The position numbers and the translations under genes were made by a program. Positions 8,647 through 15,079 of a stretch of 16,577 bases of DNA are shown here, piece by piece. This DNA comes from a bacterium (GTDB lineage Bacteria > Chloroflexota > Dormibacteria > Aeolococcales > Aeolococcaceae): the NCBI GenBank assembly GCA_021850405.1, contig JAJZMA010000119.1:1-16577 (forward strand), read 5' to 3'. The stretch's first letter is position 1, and each line of letters starts with the position of its first letter. Below the pieces are notes generated by a model. That model was not told the origin of the DNA. It saw only the letters and a program-made list of their open reading frames with translations, and did no database searches.

Positions 8647-9417
8647 CTACCCCAGGGCGTCCAGAACATCTTTGGGCTCGCCCAGTATGCACGTAAAGGA
8701 GGGCACATCACGGACTGTGTGTTCTGAGGCTGCGCTCTCCCGCATCTCCTGCACCAGATCCAGAAAGTCCTCAACCGAGTCGCTCTCAAAGGCAACCACA
8801 AATTCCTGGTCGTCAAGCCCAAAGGAATAGGTCGTGTTTATCTTCACCCCTGGATACCTGTGGCCCATCGCAATGTGCTCAGTCATCTGTGCCTGCCGTG
8901 CTTCCCTGGGTAGCCGATACCATGCCCTGGTCTTCACAAAGGGATAAACAAAGAGGTATTTACGGCCGGTGGGAAGAATCACCATCCGGTTGCTGTGACC
9001 CTCTCCTCCGGGATGCTCATGGCCCTCAACGTAGCTGCTCTTCTTGGTCATGGAAAAGTAGTGATAAGGCATGCTGAGATAACCGGCGATATCGAGCCGG
9101 TTGACCGCAGCAGCAAACTCGTGCAGCCCTTCCATCTCATCGCTCACCATCCAGACCATAAAATCTGCATCCCCCCTTGTGCCTACCAGAGAGAAGGTCC
9201 GCAGGACCTGGCCGTCCCGCTGTGCCGTCTCTTCCAGCAGCCGCGAGAGAGCTGAGGTCTGCTCCTTGCGCTCCTCTACCGGGAGCTTGCGCCACTCCTG
9301 TGCCACCTTGTAGAAGGCAAAACGAACGTATTGCCGCCTTACAGACCTGGGAGCAGTTGCATCCCGGACCGCTACTATCCTGGGTTTGGGATCTCCGACG
9401 ACACCTGCATTGCTCAT
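8647..9417 (-). CDS. hemQ: Coproheme decarboxylase HemQ (chlorite dismutase family)
   Basis: This 256-aa protein belongs to the chlorite dismutase-like haem family. It most likely acts as HemQ, which oxidatively decarboxylates coproheme III to haem b in the coproporphyrin-dependent pathway of monoderm bacteria. Diagnostic features are KYLFVYPFVKTRAWY (153-167), where Tyr158 matches the catalytic tyrosine and Lys162 the conserved lysine, and the proximal haem ligand His181 in MTEHIAMGHRYPG. The segment FGLDDQEFVVAFESD (199-213) is also typical. A true chlorite dismutase would carry a distal Arg in a different context. The start at ATG 9417 is preferred over an upstream TTG, because a promoter-like GATAAT overlaps that TTG. 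No other haem-pathway gene is visible nearby. Confidence 0.92.
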   Translation of the reverse strand: MSNAGVVGDPKPRIVAVRDATAPRSVRRQYVRFAFYKVAQEWRKLPVEERKEQTSALSRLLEETAQRDGQVLRTFSLVGTRGDADFMVWMVSDEMEGLHEFAAAVNRLDIAGYLSMPYHYFSMTKKSSYVEGHEHPGGEGHSNRMVILPTGRKYLFVYPFVKTRAWYRLPREARQAQMTEHIAMGHRYPGVKINTTYSFGLDDQEFVVAFESDSVEDFLDLVQEMRESAASEHTVRDVPSFTCILGEPKDVLDALG

Positions 9418-9425
9418 GAGTGCCA

Positions 9426-9454
9426 ATTATCCCATTTTCCCCGTGCCCTGGCCA
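9426..9454 (-). promoter_or_regulatory. Candidate extended -10 promoter giving a leaderless hemQ transcript
   Basis: On the minus strand TGGGATAAT (9434-9426) matches the extended -10 consensus TGnTATAAT at all but one position. A weak -35, TGGCCA (9454-9449, four of six matches), lies 17 nt upstream. Only 8 nt separate the hexamer from the hemQ ATG, so transcription would start within about 2 nt of the start codon. hemQ has no Shine-Dalgarno sequence, which fits leaderless translation. Confidence 0.42.
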
Positions 9455-9461
9455 TGCACAC

Positions 9462-9478
9462 GGTGCAGCTACTGCACC
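9462..9478 (-). other. Perfect 7-bp inverted repeat centred on the thioesterase stop codon
   Basis: GGTGCAG-CTA-CTGCACC forms a 7-bp stem with a 3-nt loop, and the loop is exactly the TAG stop codon of the minus-strand thioesterase gene. No T-run follows, so it is not a canonical terminator. It could cause pausing, define the mRNA 3' end, or be a binding site upstream of the hemQ promoter. Confidence 0.4.
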
Positions 9479-10047
9479 CTGTCTATCGACCGGCGCCGCA
9501 GAAGCCGCTGCTCCCGGCGGATCCGTGCGTGCTCCTGCCTTCGTTTCTCATCCTCAGAGACAGCTATCACAGGGGGAACAGCGGTGGGGCGCCCATCCTC
9601 TCCCAGCGCCACAAAAATAAGATGCGCGGAGGAGACATGCCTAACCTCCCCAGAGGGGATCTGCTCCACCTCCACCCGCACCCCCACTTCCATCGAAGTG
9701 CGGTTGGCGTCGTTGACCATAGCATAAATGGTGAGCAGGTCTCCCACATGGGCGGGAGCCAGAAAACTCATCTCATCGATTGCTGCAGTAACTACCCGCC
9801 CGTGACAATGACGCGCGGCAGCCAGACCTGCGGCGGTATCCACCATTCGCATGATAGTCCCACCGTGGACGTTTCCAGAGTTGTTGGTGTGCTGCAGTTC
9901 CATCACCTCTACAAGGACAGTTGCAGAGGCCGACGCAAGCCTGCCGGGCAGAACATCCTGATCGCCTGGGGTTGACATGTTCGGTGACGGCTCTCCCTGC
10001 CCATTGCCAGAGTGAGTGCCGCTTTCTCCTGCGTCACTTCCGTCCAT
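9469..10047 (-). CDS. Hot-dog acyl-CoA thioesterase (BACH/YciA type)
   Basis: This 192-aa cytosolic enzyme is predicted to hydrolyse acyl-CoA to free fatty acid and CoA. The single hot-dog domain runs from about residue 38 to 160. The signature NNSGNVHGGTIMRMVDTAAG (55-74) contains the conserved Asn, the VHGG turn and the catalytic Asp70, as in YciA and the BACH-like group. The first 35 residues are rich in Gly, Ser and Pro and look disordered; the C-terminal 25 residues are Arg/Glu-rich. The start at 10047 is supported by GGAAGGAG 4-5 nt upstream; an internal Met at residue 24 has no such site. It lies 51 nt upstream of hemQ. Acyl-chain preference cannot be predicted. Confidence 0.9.
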   Translation of the reverse strand: MDGSDAGESGTHSGNGQGEPSPNMSTPGDQDVLPGRLASASATVLVEVMELQHTNNSGNVHGGTIMRMVDTAAGLAAARHCHGRVVTAAIDEMSFLAPAHVGDLLTIYAMVNDANRTSMEVGVRVEVEQIPSGEVRHVSSAHLIFVALGEDGRPTAVPPVIAVSEDEKRRQEHARIRREQRLLRRRSIDRVQ

Positions 10048-10065
10048 GTCTCTCCTTCCGCTGCG

Positions 10066-10083
10066 ATATCTGCAATATCTGCA
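10066..10083. repeat. Tandem 9-bp repeat upstream of the thioesterase gene
   Basis: ATATCTGCA occurs twice in perfect tandem (10066-10074, 10075-10083). On the transcribed minus strand it reads TGCAGATAT twice and ends about 18 nt before the thioesterase ATG. The position fits a promoter or operator region, but I see no matching -35/-10 pair. Confidence 0.5.
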
Positions 10084-10244
10084 CGCTCAACACCGTCGGC
10101 ACCCGAAGCTACCGCCCTCTCCAGGCCAGCCGGTTGTCAACTGCAGTGCCGTCAGGGCCGATCCCGGACGTTTACCTTTGAGGACAAGGGAGAGTGGCAT
10201 TCCTGGAGCACAGGACCAGCAATCAGCAGGGAGCAGGGTGAGCA

Positions 10245-11402
10245 CTAACGGGTACCCTGCTCGAGTAGGCGCCGCACAGCAGCCTCCACCACGGCCACTC
10301 CGGGCAGGAGCCCATCTTCATTCACAAAGAACCGGGCGCTATGGTGCGGGACTGCCGTGGCAAGATCCTCTGGACCCACACCAACCAGAAAGTAGCAGCC
10401 CGGCACCTTCTCCAGATAGCACGCCATGTCATCGGCGACTGTCACCGGCGGTACCCGCTCCACAGTTACTCCGGGAATGGCGCTGGCAACCTCCTCGACC
10501 ACCTGGGTGACCGCATTGTCTGAAACGACAGGAGGCGTCCCATGCTTGCGCTCAAAGTGCGCTGTTGCACCATAGGTTGCTGCAATTGCACGTGCAACCT
10601 CCTCGACCCTGCCAACCAGTCGCTCCCGGTCCCCTGGAGTAATTGCACGCACCGTGCCAGCAAGCTCTACTGCATCAGCTATTACATTGTTGGCTGACCC
10701 ACCCTGTATCTTCCCGATAGTGATTACCCCTACTCCAAGAGGGGATGTCTCCCGGCTGATGAGCCCCTGGAGCGCCACAATCAGCAGGGCTGCAACCGGG
10801 ACCGGGTCTACTGACAGGTGCGGCATTCCACCGTGTCCACCCCGCCCCAGGAGAGTTATGGAGAATTCGTCCGCACTCCCAAAGAGGGGGCCAGGAGCAA
10901 CCCCTATGTGGCAAGCCTGCAGCAGCGACCAGACATGGACGCCAAGGGCATAATCGACCTGTTCAAGCACCCCTGCCTCAATCATGGGAAGCGCTCCGGA
11001 GGCAGTCTCCTCACCTGGCTGGAAACAGAACCGGACAGCCCCCGGCCAGGGACGCTGGGCAGCCAGCCTGCGTGCCAGCTCCAGTGCGATGGCGATGTGG
11101 CAGTCATGACCACAGGCATGCATCCTGCCCTCCTCGACCGACCGCCACTCCCAGGATCCCTCCTCTGTGACAGGCAGGGCGTCTATATCAGCCCGGTACA
11201 TGACACGTGGACCGGGCATACCACCCTCCAGCTCCGCGATGACCCCCCTTCCATCCAGGACCAGTCGCGCACGAATGCCAGCCTCTGCGAGCAGGTGGGC
11301 TATCTGCGCAGCAACTGGCCCCTCCTCCCCGGAAAGAGACGGATGGGCATGAAACCAGCGGCGCTCTTCCAGCAGGAGCGGCCCAGCTGCACCACTACTC
11401 AC
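10245..11402 (-). CDS. M20 family amidohydrolase (M20D-like metallopeptidase)
   Basis: This 385-aa zinc/manganese amidohydrolase of the hippurate/IAA-amino acid hydrolase type cleaves the amide bond of N-acyl amino acids or related conjugates. Visible motifs are YRADIDALPV (69-78), MHACGHDCHIA (94-104, metal ligands Cys97 and His99), CFQPGEE (126-132, the catalytic/metal Glu pair), VHVW (His156), the dimerisation-domain GRGGHGGMPH (187-194 region), and HHSARFFVNED near the C-terminus (His353/His354, Glu362). All expected ligands are present. The start is GTG and overlaps the stop of the upstream receiver-like gene as GTGA; no ribosome-binding site is seen, so coupling is likely. There is no signal peptide, so it is probably cytosolic. 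The substrate is unknown. Confidence 0.92.
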   Translation of the reverse strand: MSSGAAGPLLLEERRWFHAHPSLSGEEGPVAAQIAHLLAEAGIRARLVLDGRGVIAELEGGMPGPRVMYRADIDALPVTEEGSWEWRSVEEGRMHACGHDCHIAIALELARRLAAQRPWPGAVRFCFQPGEETASGALPMIEAGVLEQVDYALGVHVWSLLQACHIGVAPGPLFGSADEFSITLLGRGGHGGMPHLSVDPVPVAALLIVALQGLISRETSPLGVGVITIGKIQGGSANNVIADAVELAGTVRAITPGDRERLVGRVEEVARAIAATYGATAHFERKHGTPPVVSDNAVTQVVEEVASAIPGVTVERVPPVTVADDMACYLEKVPGCYFLVGVGPEDLATAVPHHSARFFVNEDGLLPGVAVVEAAVRRLLEQGTR

Positions 11403-11758
11403 TGGGAAGGCATCCCTGGCTCCTGACTGAGCAGCCTTGCAACCGCATCCGCCAGGCCACCGTTGGTTACCACCTGGTCAGCCCCCGCCTCCATCGCTGC
11501 GATCCGGAGCATCTTTTCGTCGTGGCCACAAAAGCCAATGACCACTGCTTCGGGCTCTCTCGAGCGAATCTTCCGGATCATATCAAGCATCTCGTCTGCG
11601 CTATCCTTGCCACGGATCGGGTTGAGGTCCACGACCACGACGGTGTCGTCGAGCCTTTCCCCGAATGGAACCATCCGCCCCGAAAAACGGCCCGCGGCAG
11701 CAGCGACACGGCTGCCCATAAGCAGGTCGGAAGACAGGAGTGCAAGCGTCCTTCCCAT
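11399..11758 (-). CDS. Degenerate response-regulator receiver-like protein
   Basis: This 119-aa protein has the alternating beta/alpha pattern of a CheY-like receiver domain. Hydrophobic strands include TLALLSSDLL (4-13), TVVVVDLN (39-46), AVVIGFCGH (71-79) and ADQVV (93-97). Asp11 and Asp44 could match the acidic pocket and the phospho-acceptor. The Thr/Ser after strand 4 is Gly/Cys here, and the invariant Lys of strand 5 is missing (TNGG), so normal phosphorylation signalling is doubtful. There is no output domain. The frame extends 19 codons further to a GTG, but ATG 11758 fits the domain and lies 6 nt after a -10-like hexamer. Its stop overlaps the amidohydrolase start, so the two are probably co-translated. 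Confidence 0.72.
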   Translation of the reverse strand: MGRTLALLSSDLLMGSRVAAAAGRFSGRMVPFGERLDDTVVVVDLNPIRGKDSADEMLDMIRKIRSREPEAVVIGFCGHDEKMLRIAAMEAGADQVVTNGGLADAVARLLSQEPGMPSQ

Positions 11759-11764
11759 AACGCC

Positions 11765-11770
11765 ATGATA
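11765..11770 (-). promoter_or_regulatory. Candidate -10 element for a leaderless receiver-like gene
   Basis: TATCAT on the minus strand (11770-11765) matches TATAAT at five of six positions and ends exactly 6 nt before the ATG at 11758. This would place the first transcribed base at the A of the start codon. No -35 hexamer and no Shine-Dalgarno sequence are visible. This is inference from spacing. Confidence 0.33.
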
Positions 11771-11888
11771 TAGGCAAGGCGCTGGCAGAGGCGGTCTCCC
11801 GTGGACTGGAGCCACCCACGTCAGCCTTCAAACCATGGCGAGGGCGTTGGAACAGCCTCACAGTCAGCAGGTGGATGGAGGATAAATC

Positions 11889-12773
11889 ATGCAGTTTAAA
11901 ACCGTAGGAGTACTGGGTGCGGGCATCATGGGTTCAGGCATCGCGGAGGTATGTGCCCGCCATGGCCTTTCCACGCTTGTGTTTGATATCGGTGAGGCTC
12001 CACTAGAGGCAGGAAAACGCAGGATCGAAAAAAGTCTTGGCCGGGCAAAAGATGCCGGGAAGCTGTCAGCGGCTGAGGCAGAAAGCACCCTGGAGCGGAT
12101 CTCATTCACCCTGGAACTGGAGCAGTTCTCCAGATGTGATGTGGTGGTAGAGGCGGTAGTAGAGAACCTGGAGCAGAAGGTCCAGCTATTTTCCAGACTG
12201 GACCGGATCGTGCCAGCCCATGCACTGCTTGCCTCCAACACATCTGCCCTTCCCCTGATTGAAATTGCAGCAGCAACCAGCAGGCCAGACCGGGTCGTTG
12301 GGCTCCACTTTTTCAACCCGGCCCCGGTGATGAAGCTGCTCGAGGTAGTGCGCAGCATAGTTACAAGCCAGGAGACCATGGACGACGCCCTGGCATTTGG
12401 AAAACTGCTGGAAAAGGAAGCCATCATCGCCCAGGACCGTGGTGGATTTATCGTCAACCTGCTTCTCCTGCCCTATCTCACCAACGCCATACGGATGTTT
12501 GAGTCCGGCTTTGCCTCACGTGAGGACATCGATACCGGGATGAAGCTGGGCTGTGGACACCCAATGGGACCGATGGAGCTTCTGGACTACATTGGACTGG
12601 ACACCACACTCATGGTGTGCGAGGCCCTGCACAAGGAATATGGACAGCCAGAATATGCACCTCCTCCGCTTCTGAAAAGGATGGTGGCAGCAGGACAGCT
12701 GGGAAGAAAGAGCGGCAAGGGATTCTATGAATACAGCTCCTCCCGAGCCCCACAGGCAGCTGGCGTCAGCTAG
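11889..12773 (+). CDS. 3-hydroxyacyl-CoA (3-hydroxybutyryl-CoA) dehydrogenase
   Basis: This 294-aa NAD(P)-dependent enzyme interconverts 3-hydroxyacyl-CoA and 3-oxoacyl-CoA in fatty-acid oxidation or butyrate-type metabolism. The N-terminal Rossmann motif is GVLGAGIMGSG (Gly10, Gly12, Gly15). The catalytic residues are all present: Ser119 in SNTS, His140 in GLHFFNPAPVMKLLEVV, Glu152, and Asn190 in GFIVN. The C-terminal domain carries GCGHPMGPMELLDYIGLD (221-238) and GRKSGKGFYEY (272-282). It is a stand-alone dehydrogenase without a fused enoyl-CoA hydratase, like Hbd/FadB2. The ATG has GGAGG 7 nt upstream. It is divergent from the receiver-like gene, and no other beta-oxidation gene adjoins it. 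Confidence 0.94.
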   Translation: MQFKTVGVLGAGIMGSGIAEVCARHGLSTLVFDIGEAPLEAGKRRIEKSLGRAKDAGKLSAAEAESTLERISFTLELEQFSRCDVVVEAVVENLEQKVQLFSRLDRIVPAHALLASNTSALPLIEIAAATSRPDRVVGLHFFNPAPVMKLLEVVRSIVTSQETMDDALAFGKLLEKEAIIAQDRGGFIVNLLLLPYLTNAIRMFESGFASREDIDTGMKLGCGHPMGPMELLDYIGLDTTLMVCEALHKEYGQPEYAPPPLLKRMVAAGQLGRKSGKGFYEYSSSRAPQAAGVS

Positions 12774-12860
12774 AGGGTCCATACGGCGACCTGGCCTGGG
12801 GGTTGGAAAGGATACCCGGTCCCCTAAAGAGCAGGGATTCCCAGGGAGCGCTGCTACAGG

Positions 12861-13274
12861 CTACGTGGTCACAGCTGGCTGTTCATCGATATAAAGCCCT
12901 ACTGAGCCGACCTGGGTTCCACCAAACCAGTACTGCACCTGGTACCCCCCTTTTTCAGAAATCATGGGGGAAAAGAAAGTAACCGCAGGGACGATCACTT
13001 CTCTCTCGGGTGGCGGGGCCTCGGGGGGAAACTGGAAGAGCATGGGCACCTTTGGGACCACAAGACCACCCGCAGAATCCACAAAGCGTGCTTCAAGCTC
13101 GTGCCGCTGGCCCGCATCGCTGCCAGTTACACGCCAGCCCGAAACCGCAGCAAACCCTATCCTTGCCGGAAAGCTGGCAAGTGCTACGGCAGAAAAGCCG
13201 CCGCCCAGAACGTAGAACTTTCCGTCAGGTGGGACTGTAGCACTCTCCGCCAGAAAGGCAAACTGAAGTTCCAT
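12861..13274 (-). CDS. Small beta-rich protein of unknown function
   Basis: I do not recognise an established function for this 137-aa protein. It begins MELQFAFLAESATVPPDGKFYVLGGGFSAV and ends with GGYQVQYWFGGTQVGSVGLYID. Alternating short hydrophobic strands, a proline-rich loop (about 83-90, PPEAPPPER) and few predicted helices suggest a small beta-sandwich. From memory it resembles the domain-of-unknown-function group DUF6941; this needs a profile search to confirm. There is no signal peptide or membrane helix. The gene is divergent from the YtxH-like gene and shares an 85-nt upstream region with it. The ribosome-binding site is weak. Confidence 0.75.
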   Translation of the reverse strand: MELQFAFLAESATVPPDGKFYVLGGGFSAVALASFPARIGFAAVSGWRVTGSDAGQRHELEARFVDSAGGLVVPKVPMLFQFPPEAPPPEREVIVPAVTFFSPMISEKGGYQVQYWFGGTQVGSVGLYIDEQPAVTT

Positions 13275-13298
13275 ACCCCAAGAGTGCCATGATTGAAC

Positions 13299-13323
13299 TA
13301 TCAGATGCTGAATTTGGCTGATA
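13299..13323. promoter_or_regulatory. Inverted repeat in a shared divergent promoter region
   Basis: TATCAG (13299-13304) and CTGATA (13318-13323) are perfect 6-bp inverted repeats 13 nt apart. They lie between the divergent starts of the beta-rich protein gene and the YtxH-like gene. The arrangement would suit a dimeric regulator acting on both genes, but the repeat is short and could be chance. Confidence 0.25.
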
Positions 13324-13359
13324 AGTTAACACGAGGCCAGAAAGACAAGGAGGAGCAAC

Positions 13360-13659
13360 ATGGGCTACCTGAGAGGAATCTTCCATGGGGTTGTAGTTGG
13401 AACAGTGATCGGTATCGCAGTTGCACCACAGCCGGGAGAAAAGACAAGAGACCAGATGCAGGCACTTTTTGAAACAACCCGCAAGACCGTAAAAACCGCC
13501 AGAAAGACGGCCCAGTTTATTGCCCCACGCGCACGCAACGCCGTAAACAATGCAAGCGACGCAGTCGAGACCGTGCGGGGTCAGGTGGAGCGTGCCAGAA
13601 GGAGCCATGACTATGAACCCAGCTCCCGCAACGGCCACCATCACACAAAGGACCAGTAG
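13360..13659 (+). CDS. YtxH-like small membrane-anchored protein
   Basis: This 99-aa protein matches the YtxH/general stress protein pattern. A Gly-rich N-terminal hydrophobic helix (about 7-22, GIFHGVVVGTVIGIAV) is followed by the signature APQPGEKTR (22-30), the variant of the usual AP-SGE-TR motif. A long basic amphipathic helix rich in Thr, Arg, Lys and Ala runs to about residue 82, and the tail is His-rich (HHH at 93-95). It is probably tethered to the inner face of the membrane. The molecular function of the family is unknown, although members are often stress-induced. The start is secure, with AGGAGG 6-7 nt upstream. Confidence 0.82.
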   Translation: MGYLRGIFHGVVVGTVIGIAVAPQPGEKTRDQMQALFETTRKTVKTARKTAQFIAPRARNAVNNASDAVETVRGQVERARRSHDYEPSSRNGHHHTKDQ

Positions 13660-13694
13660 CGCGCTTCGGACAGCTGTCAGAAGCCACTGCTGAA

Positions 13695-13723
13695 GACCCG
13701 GAGCAGACCCGGAGCAGACCCGG
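13695..13723. repeat. Tandem 11-bp repeat, 2.6 copies
   Basis: The unit GACCCGGAGCA occurs at 13695-13705 and 13706-13716, with a partial third copy GACCCGG at 13717-13723. GGAGC at 13711-13715 can also pair with GCTCC at 13723-13727. It lies between the convergent YtxH-like and membrane-protein genes. No T-run follows, so a terminator role is not shown. Slippage-type expansion is the simplest origin. Confidence 0.6.
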
Positions 13724-13762
13724 CTCCTGAGCCAGGCCAGCACCATGCTGCCGTGGGCACTG

Positions 13763-14143
13763 TTACTCCTCTATCGTACCCGCAGCAGCCAGGACAGCCA
13801 GTATTCCCACCGCAAGGTCAAAGATATCCATACCCAGTGGAAACCTGATATCTCCACTGTATTTCAGGTGCCCAAAGATGACTGCTATCCCAAGCAGCCC
13901 CAGGGCTGACAGGCCCACCCCTACAACAAAGGTGACCATGCGGCCCACCCTGCGGGAAAAGACAAATCCGGTTGCCAGAAAGAGCAGCAGGACAACCGCA
14001 TCTATACCATCCCGAAGCCAGGTAAATTGCGTAGCTACTGGGCCCAGATTGCCATGCCCTGCCAGTGCGTCTCCTGCTACCAGGCCCAGAACCAGCAACA
14101 GCAGAAAGAGAGGAGACGCCACCTGGGAGAAGAACCGTGCCAT
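13763..14143 (-). CDS. Four-helix integral membrane protein of unknown function
   Basis: This 126-aa protein is almost wholly hydrophobic. Predicted transmembrane segments are at about 11-28, 46-63, 68-91 and 105-122. The Arg-rich loop SRRVGR (63-68) between helices 2 and 3 predicts that this loop faces the cytoplasm. No catalytic motif is seen and I do not assign a family. The first helix could be a signal anchor; its AGDALAGHG end resembles a possible cleavage site. The ATG lacks a ribosome-binding site, and a TAGTCT hexamer ends 7 nt before it, which could fit leaderless expression. The gene lies 46 nt downstream of the thioesterase-like gene on the same strand, so co-transcription is also possible. 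Confidence 0.75.
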   Translation of the reverse strand: MARFFSQVASPLFLLLLVLGLVAGDALAGHGNLGPVATQFTWLRDGIDAVVLLLFLATGFVFSRRVGRMVTFVVGVGLSALGLLGIAVIFGHLKYSGDIRFPLGMDIFDLAVGILAVLAAAGTIEE

Positions 14144-14189
14144 GGATACAAGACTATGCCACAGGGGCCAATCCCCCTGCCGGCACAGC

Positions 14190-15014
14190 CTACCGCTGCC
14201 TCCTCCTTACAAACAGGCTCTGGCAGGCGGTGCCAAACCTGCCTTCCTCATCCAGGAGCGCGCTTACTGCCATCCCTGACCCGGTTCCCCCAATCCAGGT
14301 CCTGGCATCGACACCGAGCCAGTCGCCTCTCGGGGGCCGGGAGATGTGCATGGTCAGGTCCACATTCGGGAAGGCGAACTTGTCCCAGGGCAAAGCTGCT
14401 CCAACACCGCTACCTGCGTCTGCCAGCAGGAGGGCCCTCTCCGTAGCTGTGGCAAACTCCTCGCCGAGCAACGGACGTCTCACCCGGTTCCAGACCAGTG
14501 CTGGACCAGGTTCCAGGAAGGACCCCGAGGAAAAGAACCAGTCGCTTGCCTGTCCATAGCCAAATGTGTTGATACCCCCATCCGCACCACCCCCCTGTTG
14601 CCCCCCGGGGTCCAGAGAGAGAGCCGGTGGCAAGGCAACCGTGTCTTTGGGCGCAGTGGAGGCACCATACGCGACAACGTTCTCCTCAACTGACACTCTC
14701 CAGACCGAAGCCATCATCGCAACCCTTCCAGCCTGCATAAGACTGGCTGACAGAAGGGAGATGTTGCGACCGTCCCGAACCATGGATACCTCAATGTCGA
14801 AGGGCTCAATCCTGACTGGCCCCAGGATGTCGAAAGAGAGACGGGTTGCAAATTTTCCAGCAAGGGGAATCTGCTGGTCAATGACGTGCGCCAGGAGCGC
14901 CATTGGCGGGCCACCATGCTGGTCAACCTTCGACCAGGGACCCTGCGTATGGATAGTTGGCACATAATGCCCTTCTGCAGAAAGCATGTAGTACGGCTGG
15001 CCAGCAGGATTCAT
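14190..15014 (-). CDS. Double hot-dog thioesterase-like protein (TesB-like)
   Basis: This 274-aa protein looks like an acyl-CoA thioesterase family member made of two hot-dog halves. The first half carries WSKVDQHGGPPMALLAHVI (27-45), the helix-start pattern common in this family, followed by RLSFDILGPVRIEPFDIEV. The second half ends with LTMHISRPPRGDWLGVDART and a terminal strand region (about 219-270). A Gly/Gln-rich linker, DPGGQQGGGADGG (about 133-145), lies between the halves. The predicted role is hydrolysis of acyl-CoA, although such proteins are sometimes inactive or act on other thioesters. The start is uncertain: no ribosome-binding site lies ahead of this Met or of the one at residue 10. 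Confidence 0.82.
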   Translation of the reverse strand: MNPAGQPYYMLSAEGHYVPTIHTQGPWSKVDQHGGPPMALLAHVIDQQIPLAGKFATRLSFDILGPVRIEPFDIEVSMVRDGRNISLLSASLMQAGRVAMMASVWRVSVEENVVAYGASTAPKDTVALPPALSLDPGGQQGGGADGGINTFGYGQASDWFFSSGSFLEPGPALVWNRVRRPLLGEEFATATERALLLADAGSGVGAALPWDKFAFPNVDLTMHISRPPRGDWLGVDARTWIGGTGSGMAVSALLDEEGRFGTACQSLFVRRRQR

Positions 15015-15079
15015 CTGGGCGGAACAGTCGCAAAAATGAGCTAGCTTTCAGACATCCCGGAGGCCACCGGCCAGCACTG

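Noticed and set aside
10135..10140. Perfect TTGACA on the minus strand upstream of the thioesterase gene
   Set aside because: No -10-like hexamer lies 15-19 nt downstream; the nearest weak candidate (TAGCTT) is 23 nt away.
11864..12457. Minus-strand open frame of 197 codons opposite the 3-hydroxyacyl-CoA dehydrogenase
   Set aside because: The plus-strand gene has all catalytic residues and a strong ribosome-binding site. The antisense translation is Ser-rich and featureless.
13225..13746. Minus-strand open frame of 173 codons opposite the YtxH-like gene, with hydrophobic stretches
   Set aside because: It overlaps both the start of the beta-rich protein gene and the whole YtxH-like gene, which has a clear ribosome-binding site and family motif. 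It is most likely a shadow.
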